A DNA stretch of 15,247 bases from NCBI GenBank assembly GCA_030524065.1, contig JAUNHF010000010.1, positions 1 to 15,247 of the forward strand, given 5' to 3'. The notes under the pieces were generated by a model, which saw only the letters and a list, made by a program, of their open reading frames with translations, was not told where the DNA came from and ran no database searches. Source of the DNA: Deinococcus sp. (GTDB taxonomy: Bacteria; Deinococcota; Deinococci; Deinococcales; Deinococcaceae). The position numbers and the translations under genes are program-made. How positions within the stretch are numbered: the first letter of the stretch is position 1; each line of letters begins with the position of its first letter. Positions 7,041 through 13,594 of the stretch are shown in pieces.

Positions 7041-7046
7041 AGTTTA
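7041..7046 (-). promoter_or_regulatory. -10 box TAAACT, leaderless type
   Basis: On the minus strand TAAACT is followed by GACGC and the ATG at 7035. No Shine-Dalgarno sequence lies at a usable distance. The -35 region is not recognisable, so activity is uncertain. Confidence 0.45.
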
Positions 7047-7066
7047 CCTGCTGGGCGGGGGTAGCC

Positions 7067-7996
7067 CTATTCGCGGTCTTCTATGTCTTCCTTAAGTTCC
7101 GGGGCTTTCCCAAGTTCCCGGCTTCTTCTGATCTCTGTTGTTTCATAAGCGGGCTTACGGCGCCCTGGCGGGTCAGAGAAAGTGCGCCGTGACTGGCCGC
7201 TCTCCCGTTCCAGCAGGGCTTCGGCCTCGGCCCAGTCGCCGTGAAAGGGGTCAGGGATGTCCAGCGGCCTGTCAGGCCCATCGGCCAGCTCGTCATCTGG
7301 CGCCCACCAGGTCTGGTTTTGCCAGTGCGGCGGCGCGGCTGCCTTCTGCGGGCGGGCAGGCGACTGGGCAGCGCCCGCCAGCGGCACTGTCCAGCCCACG
7401 TCGGCCGGCTGAGGGACCTGAGCAGCCGGTTCTTCGGCCCAGACCGGGCGACCGGACCGCTGGGCCGGCGCGGTGGTCGGCGTAGTGGTCGGCGCTGTCC
7501 AACTCTCATCTACCGGCGCGGAAGGGGGCGGGGCCAGCGGGGCCGTCCAGGCTGCGGCCGTGGCGTCCGCCTCCGGTGCTTCATCCAACCCCGGACCGGC
7601 CTGCACTGCGCCGGCCGGCACCGGTTCGGTGGCCCGAACTGCGGACACCGCGTCAGGATGCGGCGGGGAATCCGGGCGGACCAGAACTGCGCCCAGCACA
7701 CCCAGCACCATCCCACCCAGCCAGTACGGCAAGCCCGAAGGCTGCGAGCCCCAGGCCCAGCCCCACTGCACGGCCGCCAGCACCCAGCCCAGCCACAGCA
7801 GCAGGCTGCCCCACGGAACGGCGGCGCGGCGGATCAGCCCCCCCAGCACCAGCGACAGGCCCCCGGCCAGCGCCAGCGAGAACATGCCACTCCAGGCCGG
7901 GGGCAGCAGCGCCGGCCCCATAAAGCCCAGCGCCAGCAGCGCTGCACTCAGGGCGGCGGCCAGCAGGCTCCAGTAGGCGCGGGCTGGGCCGGTCAG
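7067..7996 (-). CDS. Four-span membrane protein with Pro/Ala-rich cytoplasmic or periplasmic tail
   Basis: Function is not recognised. From a CTG at 7996 the protein is 309 aa with predicted membrane helices at about 9-31, 35-55, 62-82 and 89-106. A Pro/Ala/Thr-rich linker (about 110-225) and a charged tail of about 80 residues follow. The linker carries three WT(A/V)P repeats, with W at 150, 166 and 202. The first ATG (7921) lies in the middle of the first hydrophobic helix and has no ribosome binding site. The frame stays open to 8035 without ATG, GTG or TTG. A GGGAG (8007-8003) stands 6 nt before the CTG, which overlaps the epimerase stop as CTGA. I therefore favour a CTG start translationally coupled to the epimerase. 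The conservative alternative is ATG at 7921 (284 aa). Stop and frame are secure. Confidence 0.65.
   Translation of the reverse strand: MTGPARAYWSLLAAALSAALLALGFMGPALLPPAWSGMFSLALAGGLSLVLGGLIRRAAVPWGSLLLWLGWVLAAVQWGWAWGSQPSGLPYWLGGMVLGVLGAVLVRPDSPPHPDAVSAVRATEPVPAGAVQAGPGLDEAPEADATAAAWTAPLAPPPSAPVDESWTAPTTTPTTAPAQRSGRPVWAEEPAAQVPQPADVGWTVPLAGAAQSPARPQKAAAPPHWQNQTWWAPDDELADGPDRPLDIPDPFHGDWAEAEALLERESGQSRRTFSDPPGRRKPAYETTEIRRSRELGKAPELKEDIEDRE
7379..7549 (-). repeat. Three WT(A/V)P motifs in the linker of the membrane protein
   Basis: WTAPL is encoded at 7535-7549, WTAPT at 7487-7501 and WTVPL at 7379-7393, separated by 16 and 36 residues in a Pro/Ala-rich context. Trp is otherwise rare in such linkers, so these may be short binding motifs. 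Confidence 0.5.
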
Positions 7997-8451
7997 TGGA
8001 TGCTCCCAGCCCGCAGGTCCGGCTCCGGCTGAGGCTCAGGCATGGAATGCCCGTGCTCCACCAGCTCAATCAGGGTGCCCTGGCCCCATTTGGGGTGCAA
8101 AAAAGCCACCCGGCTGCCGGCCCGGCCCGCCTGGGGAACGTCGCTGAGTAGCGGTGCACCGGCTTCCCGCATCTCCTGCATGGCCGCTTCAATGTCCTGA
8201 ACGCGGTAGGCGGTGTGGTGCAGGCCCGGCCCCTTTTTTTCCAGAAACTTGGCGATGGTGCTGCCTTCGCTGTCGGGGGCCAGCAGTTCAATCAGGGTAT
8301 CGCCAATCCGAAAAGCGCGAATCCAGGCGCCCTGCGCGGCCATGTGCTCGTCGGCGCCTTCAGGCGTCAGGCCCAGCACCAGGTAGGGAACACTGCCCTC
8401 GTCCAGCGTGCGGGCCGCAATGGCAATGTGGTCCAGCAATTGCAACTTCAT
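7993..8451 (-). CDS. mce: Methylmalonyl-CoA epimerase (VOC fold)
   Basis: The enzyme interconverts (2R)- and (2S)-methylmalonyl-CoA, linking propionyl-CoA or odd-chain and branched-chain catabolism to succinyl-CoA via the B12 mutase. The mutase is not in this window. The 152-aa protein has two beta-alpha-beta VOC halves. Family blocks are LDHIAIA with H8, IELLAP with E55, KFLEKKGPGLHHTAY with H79, and FLHPKWGQGTLIELVE with E129. H8, E55, H79 and E129 are probable metal ligands, and E35 is a probable catalytic base. Length is slightly above the usual 130-140 aa because of a Pro/Glu-rich tail. I prefer the second Met (8451) because TAGACT lies 7 nt before it. An ATG at 8457 would lie 1 nt from that box. 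Confidence 0.92.
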   Translation of the reverse strand: MKLQLLDHIAIAARTLDEGSVPYLVLGLTPEGADEHMAAQGAWIRAFRIGDTLIELLAPDSEGSTIAKFLEKKGPGLHHTAYRVQDIEAAMQEMREAGAPLLSDVPQAGRAGSRVAFLHPKWGQGTLIELVEHGHSMPEPQPEPDLRAGSIH

Positions 8452-8458
8452 GCCCATC

Positions 8459-8464
8459 AGTCTA
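8459..8464 (-). promoter_or_regulatory. -10 box TAGACT for leaderless mce start
   Basis: On the minus strand TAGACT is followed by 7 nt and the ATG at 8451, the same geometry as in front of the Rieske gene. No clear -35 is present. Confidence 0.5.
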
Positions 8465-8516
8465 GGCCCAAACAGAAGAGGGAAACCGGCTGGGCATAAG
8501 CTGGCTTCCCTCCTCT
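8465..8516 (-). terminator. Terminator after speA
   Basis: On the minus strand, bases 8516-8499 pair with 8491-8474 in an 18-bp stem with one mismatch and two G-U pairs around a 7-nt loop, followed by GTTTGGG. It lies about 37 nt past the speA stop and directly before the mce -10 box, so it separates the two transcription units. Confidence 0.7.
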
Positions 8517-8552
8517 GAAACCAAGGGCGGCTGGCCCTCTGTCAGTGGTGTT

Positions 8553-10655
8553 TCAGCGCTCCAAGTAATTCTTCTCGCCGGCCTGGGGCGCCTTGTCGGC
8601 GGCGGTGGTGCCGGCCTCAACCCCTAGGTCATCCGGGGCAGGTTCAATATCCTCGGCCACCTTCTTGGTGGCGCCCCCACGCAGCAGCTCCTCGGCACCT
8701 TCAATCACGTCGGCGCCGTCCTCATATTCAAGGTAGGTGTAGCCCAGCAGTTCTTCGCCGTAGTCTTCCAGCAGCTCGAATTCCTGCACGGGGGTCAGGT
8801 GCCCGGCCCTCAGGGCTTCGTCTACCTGATCCTCGATGGAGTCGCGCAGCATCACTTCCTCGTAGCCCATGGACTCGATCATGCGCCGCGCTTTTTGCCC
8901 ACGCACAAACAGGTCAATGTCGTATTCACCCTCGCCGGTTATGGTCACGTGGGCCTCGCTCACCTTGCCGAACAGGTTGTGGGCGTTGCCCAGCACGTCC
9001 TGATAGGCGCCGGCCAGGAACACACCCAGGTAATACGGCTGGTCGCCCGGCTCGTGGACCGGCAGGGTGGTTTTCACGTCGCGCAGGTCAATGAACTTCT
9101 CGATTTTGCCGTCAGAGTCGCAGGTGATGTCCACCAGGGTCGCCTGGCGCGTAGGTTTCTGGTCCAGCCGGTCCAGCGGCACGATGGGAAACAGGGCGTC
9201 AATGGCCCAGTTGTCCGGCAAGCTCTGAAACAGGCTGAAGTTGCAGATGTACTGGTCGGCCAGGATGCTTTGCAGGTCCTCGAACTCGTCGGGCACATAT
9301 TTTTCGTTGCGAACCAGCTTGGCGACCTTTTTCAAGATGGCGTGAAACAGCGCCTCGCCGCGCGCCCGGTCTTCCAGCGACACGTAGCCCAGGTCAAAGA
9401 GGTTATGCAGGGTCTGTTTGGCGTCTACCGCGTCGTTGTAGCTTTCGCGGTAGTTGCGCAGTGTCAGGCTGTCCAGAAACTCTTTGAGGTCACGCACCAC
9501 CTGGTGCGAGTCTTCGGCGGGCTCGGGGGCCTGCTCGCGGTCGCGGGTAGGCCCGGTCACGTCCACCACCGGAATCACCAGCACGGCGTGGTGGGCGGTC
9601 AGGGCGCGGCCCGACTCGGTCACGATGGTGGGTTCGGGGACGCCCCGGGCCTTACACACTTCCTGGGCGGTATACACCACGTCGGCAGCGTACTCGGCCA
9701 GGGTGTAATTCATGGAGGCGTAGAAGGTGGTCTTGGAGCCGTCGTAGTCCACGGCCAGACCGCCGCCCAGGTTGAGGTACTTCAGCTGGGCGCCGGCAGC
9801 GACGAGGCCGGCGTAGGTCTGGGTGGCTTCACGCACGGCCACTTTCACCCGGCGAATGTCGGTGATCTGCGAGCCAATGTGGGTGTGCAGCATCACCAGC
9901 GTGTCCAGCATGTCCTCTTCCTTGAGGCGCTCCACCACCCGCAGCAGCTCATAGGCGTTCAGGCCGAACTTGGCCTGGTCACCGCCCGACTCTTCCCACT
10001 GCCCGGAACCGCGTGCATGCAGCTTGAAGCGCACGCCAAACGCGGGCCGCACGCCCAGCGCTTTGGCCTGCTTGAGGGTGCGGTCCAGTTCGGAGAACTT
10101 CTCGATGGTGATCACCACGTTCTTGCCCAGGGTGCGGCCCCACAGCGCCAACTTGATAAAGCCGTCGTCCTTAAAGCCGTTGCAGCTGAGCAGCGCTTCA
10201 GGGTGCATTTTCTGCGCCAGACACAGCGCCAGCTCGGCCTTGGAGCCGGCTTCCAGGCCGTGGGCATACTGGTAGCCGGCCTGGGCCACCTCTTCCACCA
10301 CGGCGCGGCGCTGGTTTACCTTGATCGGGAACACGCCCTGATAGCCGCCCGCGTAGTCGTACTCCTTGATGGCGGAACGGAAAGCCTCGTTCAGATGGGC
10401 CACGCGCCCGGCCAGCACCTGCGGAAAGCGCAGGATCAGCGGCAGGCTTTCACCGCGCTCCTCGACCAGTTCATCTACGATGTCGCGCAGCGGAGCGCTG
10501 AGGCCGGGGCCGGGGGTCACTTCCATCTGGCCGCCGCCCGACACGCGGAACCAGCCGCTGCTCCAGCGGTCAACCTGATACAGCTCGCTGGCGTCGCTGG
10601 GCCGGAAATCGGCAGACTTGTAGGAAGTGGTGGGTTGGACGGCATTCTGGGTCAT
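8553..10655 (-). CDS. speA: Biosynthetic arginine decarboxylase
   Basis: This PLP fold-III enzyme converts arginine to agmatine and CO2, the first step of the agmatine route to putrescine or spermidine. The 700-aa protein is close to E. coli SpeA (658 aa). Visible motifs are the PLP lysine K112 in GVFPIKVNQ, HTHIGSQ (257-263), LNLGGGLAVDYDGS (294-307), TESGRA (346-351) and the partner-subunit active-site CDSDG with C512. The final 40 residues are an acidic Ala/Glu-rich tail beyond the usual end. The start is the ATG at 10655, preceded by AAGGAGGAA. A longer frame to 10817 would overlap the GNAT gene and the promoter and is rejected. The gene has its own promoter about 110 bp upstream and its own terminator. 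The agmatine-processing enzymes are not in the window. Confidence 0.96.
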   Translation of the reverse strand: MTQNAVQPTTSYKSADFRPSDASELYQVDRWSSGWFRVSGGGQMEVTPGPGLSAPLRDIVDELVEERGESLPLILRFPQVLAGRVAHLNEAFRSAIKEYDYAGGYQGVFPIKVNQRRAVVEEVAQAGYQYAHGLEAGSKAELALCLAQKMHPEALLSCNGFKDDGFIKLALWGRTLGKNVVITIEKFSELDRTLKQAKALGVRPAFGVRFKLHARGSGQWEESGGDQAKFGLNAYELLRVVERLKEEDMLDTLVMLHTHIGSQITDIRRVKVAVREATQTYAGLVAAGAQLKYLNLGGGLAVDYDGSKTTFYASMNYTLAEYAADVVYTAQEVCKARGVPEPTIVTESGRALTAHHAVLVIPVVDVTGPTRDREQAPEPAEDSHQVVRDLKEFLDSLTLRNYRESYNDAVDAKQTLHNLFDLGYVSLEDRARGEALFHAILKKVAKLVRNEKYVPDEFEDLQSILADQYICNFSLFQSLPDNWAIDALFPIVPLDRLDQKPTRQATLVDITCDSDGKIEKFIDLRDVKTTLPVHEPGDQPYYLGVFLAGAYQDVLGNAHNLFGKVSEAHVTITGEGEYDIDLFVRGQKARRMIESMGYEEVMLRDSIEDQVDEALRAGHLTPVQEFELLEDYGEELLGYTYLEYEDGADVIEGAEELLRGGATKKVAEDIEPAPDDLGVEAGTTAADKAPQAGEKNYLER

Positions 10656-10660
10656 GGGCG

Positions 10661-10669
10661 TTCCTCCTT
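10661..10669 (-). promoter_or_regulatory. Shine-Dalgarno AAGGAGGAA for speA
   Basis: This near-perfect anti-16S match lies 5 nt (CGCCC) before the ATG at 10655. It decides the start against longer in-frame ATGs upstream. Confidence 0.8.
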
Positions 10670-10763
10670 GGGGGGCTTGAGGCTCGCCGTGCGCGGGGTC
10701 CTGAGTGATAGGCCAATAAGCTTGACGCTGATCGCCCCCGGACGCCGTGCGAAACCGCTCCGC

Positions 10764-10791
10764 ATGATACCCGCTGCCTGGCCGGGTGCAA
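10764..10791 (-). promoter_or_regulatory. speA promoter
   Basis: On the minus strand TTGCAC (10791-10786) and TATCAT (10769-10764) are separated by 16 nt. Transcription from about 10757 would give a leader of about 100 nt. A 9-bp direct repeat, CGCCGTGCG at 10743-10751 and 10685-10693, lies inside that leader. The promoter begins 10 bp after the stop of the upstream GNAT gene. Confidence 0.65.
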
Positions 10792-10800
10792 GTCAGCAAA

Positions 10801-11334
10801 TCAACAAGTCGGTTCATCCTGCTCTGGCCTTCCCTGAGCGGCCCGCCTCAGCTCCAGCGTCATGCCCGGATTGCTCCGCTCGGCAAACCCCAGCTCCCGG
10901 CACAGCGCCTGACCCATCGGGGCGGCGTTCAGCGTCACGGTGGGATACCCGGCTTCACGCGCCCAGGCCAGCACGGCCTGCATCAGCGCACGGGCCACCC
11001 CCCGGCGGCGAAACTGCGGCCGCACCGCCACGTTCAGGATGTGGGGATGCTCGGTCAGGGCGCTGTCCTGGCTGGGGTGGGCCGGATAAAACATGACGCC
11101 CGCGCCGCCCAGCACCTGATCCCCTGCCGGCAGCTGCGCGTCCTCGGCCAGCCAGCCCAGGTAGGTGCCGGTGGGGACCGCCTGGCGGTAAAAAGCTTCC
11201 CGGACCGGCAGGTCGGCAGCCACCTGCGCGGACGTGCGGCCGCTCTTCAGCTGCATCACGCCCCGCAGCTGCGCGAGCGTAGGCGCATCGGCGGCAGTGG
11301 CCCGGCGAATGGTTGGTGTCCTAGCTCCCAACAT
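10801..11334 (-). CDS. GNAT family N-acetyltransferase
   Basis: This 177-aa cytosolic protein with the GNAT fold transfers acetyl from acetyl-CoA to an amine of unknown identity. The acetyl-CoA binding motif A is NVAVRPQFRRRGVARAL at 101-117, with RRGVA supplying the pyrophosphate loop. The N-terminal PTIRRATAADAPTLAQL (7-23) is the usual first strand and helix, and LCRELGFAER near 144-153 is motif B. The start is uncertain. ATG at 11334 is preferred because it leaves the family fold intact, while ATG at 11358 would begin only 4 nt after the T-run of the tRNA terminator. Neither has a ribosome binding site. Its short distance to that terminator leaves very little room for a promoter. Similar proteins are often annotated as RimI-like, but I cannot assign a substrate. 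Confidence 0.85.
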   Translation of the reverse strand: MLGARTPTIRRATAADAPTLAQLRGVMQLKSGRTSAQVAADLPVREAFYRQAVPTGTYLGWLAEDAQLPAGDQVLGGAGVMFYPAHPSQDSALTEHPHILNVAVRPQFRRRGVARALMQAVLAWAREAGYPTVTLNAAPMGQALCRELGFAERSNPGMTLELRRAAQGRPEQDEPTC

Positions 11335-11348
11335 ACAAGGCGCCCACA

Positions 11349-11362
11349 TGCAGATCACTGCA
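11349..11362. other. Inverted repeat TGCAG-ATCA-CTGCA
   Basis: A 5-bp inverted repeat with a 4-nt spacer lies between the tRNA-Asp terminator and the GNAT start. It could be a small operator for the GNAT gene or chance. Confidence 0.3.
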
Positions 11363-11387
11363 AAAAAACCACCCCGGGCGGGGTGGC
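11362..11387 (-). terminator. Terminator of tRNA-Asp
   Basis: On the minus strand GCCACCCC pairs with GGGGTGG around a small loop and is followed by seven T residues (11368-11362). It is a classic rho-independent terminator, 26 nt downstream of the tRNA CCA. Confidence 0.9.
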
Positions 11388-11412
11388 TCCTTGTCCTTCT
11401 TTTCTTCTTGGC

Positions 11413-11488
<76 letters not shown>

Positions 11489-11498
11489 AGCGGAAAGA

Positions 11499-11527
11499 AG
11501 GTTACCGTGCAGCGGGCAGCCTGTCAA
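11499..11527 (-). promoter_or_regulatory. tRNA-Asp promoter
   Basis: On the minus strand a perfect TTGACA (11527-11522) is 17 nt from TAACCT (11504-11499). Transcription would begin about 4-7 nt before the mature 5' end at 11488. This is the best -35 in the window. Confidence 0.75.
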
Positions 11528-11560
11528 GCGCGGGCCCCGCTGCGGCCCACTGTCAGCGAC

Positions 11561-11566
11561 TATCAT
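11561..11566 (+). promoter_or_regulatory. -10 box TATCAT for leaderless methyltransferase gene
   Basis: TATCAT is followed by CAGCGG and the GTG at 11573. The -35 region overlaps the divergent tRNA-Asp promoter area and is poor (CGCTGC at 17 nt). Confidence 0.55.
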
Positions 11567-11572
11567 CAGCGG

Positions 11573-12313
11573 GTGAACTACGACGACCTGTCCGAGCTGT
11601 ACGACCAGCAGTACGACCTGTACCGCGACGACCTGCACTTTTATGCGGGGCTGGCGGAGGGCGCAGGCCGGGTGCTGGAAGTCGGGGCCGGCACCGGGCG
11701 GGTCAGCTGCTTTTTGTCGCGGCGCGGCGCCGACGTGACTGGCCTGGAACCCAGCGCGGGGATGCTCGCCAGGGCGCGGGCGCGGGCCGAGGAGAGCCGG
11801 GTAGACGTGACCTGGATTCAGGGAAATGCGGCGGATTTCCGCAGCGAGCAGCGCTTCGAGCTGATCATCGCACCCTTCAACGCCCTGATGCACCTGTACA
11901 CGCCCGCCGAGCAGCTGGCAAGCCTGGAAAACCTGCGCCGGCACCTTGCCCCCGGCGGCCGCTTTGCCTTTGACCTGTATGTGCCCAACTACGGCGCTCA
12001 GGGCGTACTGCGCCACGAGGGCGAGACAATGTACCGGGGCGGGGAGCGCACCGACGTGTTTTTGCTTCAGCGGATAGATGCGGCGCGCCAGCAGGTGACC
12101 ACCGAGTATTTTGTAGACACCGTGGGCGCAGAGGGCCACCTGAAACGCCGGCACTTTACCCTCACGCAGCGCTACTACTGGCGCTACGAGGTGGAATGGC
12201 TGCTGCGCTGCGCGGGGTTTGAGGCGCCCCGGGTCAGCGGCAGCTTTCAGGGAGGGCCCTATACCGAAGCCAGCGAGGTGATGGTGTTTCAGACGCGGGC
12301 GGCGCAGGAGTGA
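11573..12313 (+). CDS. Class I SAM-dependent methyltransferase
   Basis: This 246-aa cytosolic Rossmann-fold methyltransferase has motif I VLEVGAGTGRVS at 34-45, with the acidic end of strand 2 in VTGLEPS just after it. The motif-II-like WIQGNAADF and the post-motif LRRHLAPGGRFAFDLY (about 123-138) follow. This is the Methyltransf_25/11-type pattern, with a C-terminal beta-rich region (MYRGGERTDVF to the end) that may bind the substrate. The substrate is unknown. The N-terminal YDDLSELYDQQYD is typical of small-molecule methyltransferases. The start is GTG at 11573, because a TATCAT box lies 6 nt before it. A longer frame to 11507 would run back through the tRNA-Asp promoter with no ribosome binding site. 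Confidence 0.88.
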   Translation: MNYDDLSELYDQQYDLYRDDLHFYAGLAEGAGRVLEVGAGTGRVSCFLSRRGADVTGLEPSAGMLARARARAEESRVDVTWIQGNAADFRSEQRFELIIAPFNALMHLYTPAEQLASLENLRRHLAPGGRFAFDLYVPNYGAQGVLRHEGETMYRGGERTDVFLLQRIDAARQQVTTEYFVDTVGAEGHLKRRHFTLTQRYYWRYEVEWLLRCAGFEAPRVSGSFQGGPYTEASEVMVFQTRAAQE

Positions 12314-12333
12314 TGGTGGCAGGAGTGATGATG
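12304..12333 (+). repeat. 15-bp tandem duplication over a stop codon
   Basis: GCAGGAGTGATG at 12304 recurs at 12319. The first copy contains the methyltransferase stop TGA (12311-12313). The repeat is in phase, so the second copy supplies another TGA. It is probably a recent slippage duplication. Confidence 0.6.
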
Positions 12334-12424
12334 GATGGACAAGTGCAAGAAGGCTTGCTGCCCATCCCTGACCCCTCCTGCTCGCCTTGACCGCTTTTCC
12401 TGGGTGCGCTGGTTGTACTGGGGG

Positions 12425-13534
12425 CTACTGGGCCACGAAAGTGCGGACCAGGGCGCGGGCGTCGCTGAGGCGCACGCCCAGGTTTTCCAGCCGCCAGTTG
12501 CCCTGCTTGACGCCCAGCACGGCGTCGTAGCGGTAAAGCGAATCGCGGGTCAGCAGGTACAGGTAGCCGTCGGCCAGCGCTGCGTCGCGCAGGTCCACGA
12601 ACAGGTCGGTGGTCTGGGCCGAGTCGGCGGCCGTGGTCACACCGTCCCAGACCCGCAGCGGCTGGCGGCCAGTCTGGGCACTTTCGCCCCGCCAGGCGGC
12701 CAGGATGGGGGACGCGCCCACCGTTTCCTCGCTGGCCCACAGCCGGTCGTAGCGCTCCGGCCCGAATGCGGGGAGCGGGTTGGCGTCGGGCACGGCAGCG
12801 GTGGTCAGCGGAAAGACGCCGGCGTCGGTGGCGGCGTAGACGGTGGCCCGCCCCGCCACACTGAGGGTCGCCAGATCGCGCACCGCCGCGGTGGGCACCG
12901 GGCTGCTGGTTTCGGCCTGCTTGTCGCCGGGGGTACGGGCCCCCACGCGCATCATCTCGCTGCCGCCACCCAGCCGGGGCCGGGCCACCACGCCCACCTC
13001 GCCGCTGACCGCCACCCGCAGCGGGGGCGCGTCGGTGGTGTTCAGCGGAGGCGCGGCCAGCGGCAGAGCGGCCCACCACTGTAGTTCGCCGCGGCTGTCG
13101 TACAGCGCCACGTTCTGCGGGCCGCTTTCACACTGGCTCAGGGCAAAGTACCGCTCGGCCCCCGGCGACACCGCCGCCGCCTGCCAGCACGCCGGAAAAG
13201 GCGGCGCTGCAAAGGTGTTCAGGACACTCAGCGTGGCGGAGCGCGCCTCGGTCGCCGGGCGGCGGGTCAGCGCAAAGCTGCGGCCCCCCGGCTGCGGGTG
13301 CAGGTCCACGCCAGCTTCCACCGCGACCGGGTCGCCCAGGACTGCTGCTGGCCGGGGTGTGCCGGCGGACGAGGCCGGAATGTCCAGGCGCTGCAGCGCC
13401 GCGCCCCCGTTCGTGAGCAGGGCCAGGTTTACAGCGGCGCCACTCTCAACCGTGCCGGTGCAGCCCGTCAGCAGGCCCAGGCCGAGAAAGGCGAAGAGAG
13501 AAACGCGGTGCAGACGTGCGGGAAAGTGGGTCAT
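12425..13534 (-). CDS. Lipoprotein, probable beta-propeller
   Basis: This 369-aa lipoprotein of unknown function has a signal peptide with core LFAFLGLGLL and lipobox LTGC (C25), so it is tethered to a membrane. The mature part is predicted to be nearly all beta. It contains repeated short blades such as VALYDSRGELQWW, ATVYAATDAGVFPL and GYLYLLTRDSLYRYDAVLG, typical of YVTN/PQQ-like propellers. C116 and C135 could form a disulfide. Its start has AGGAGGAA 5 nt upstream. It lies 60 bp after the end of the LptD-like gene on the same strand with no terminator between, so the two are probably co-transcribed. This suggests, without proof, that the lipoprotein works with the barrel. It is far larger than the LptE lipoprotein partners of proteobacterial LptD. 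Confidence 0.78.
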   Translation of the reverse strand: MTHFPARLHRVSLFAFLGLGLLTGCTGTVESGAAVNLALLTNGGAALQRLDIPASSAGTPRPAAVLGDPVAVEAGVDLHPQPGGRSFALTRRPATEARSATLSVLNTFAAPPFPACWQAAAVSPGAERYFALSQCESGPQNVALYDSRGELQWWAALPLAAPPLNTTDAPPLRVAVSGEVGVVARPRLGGGSEMMRVGARTPGDKQAETSSPVPTAAVRDLATLSVAGRATVYAATDAGVFPLTTAAVPDANPLPAFGPERYDRLWASEETVGASPILAAWRGESAQTGRQPLRVWDGVTTAADSAQTTDLFVDLRDAALADGYLYLLTRDSLYRYDAVLGVKQGNWRLENLGVRLSDARALVRTFVAQ

Positions 13535-13594
13535 GGGGGTTCCTCCTGGGAACTTTGGGCAACAGCGAAGGGGGACACTCAGGACTGAACCGGC

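Noticed and set aside
10656..10817. N-terminal extension of speA to an ATG at 10817
   Set aside because: It would overlap the GNAT gene and the speA promoter. The ATG at 10655 has a near-perfect ribosome binding site.
8799..11096. 765-codon open frame antisense to speA and GNAT
   Set aside because: It overlaps two genes with clear family motifs and crosses the speA promoter. The composition is typical of an antisense shadow.
11507..11572. Longer methyltransferase start at 11507
   Set aside because: It runs back through the tRNA-Asp promoter. The extra residues match nothing in the family, and TATCAT sits 6 nt before the GTG at 11573.
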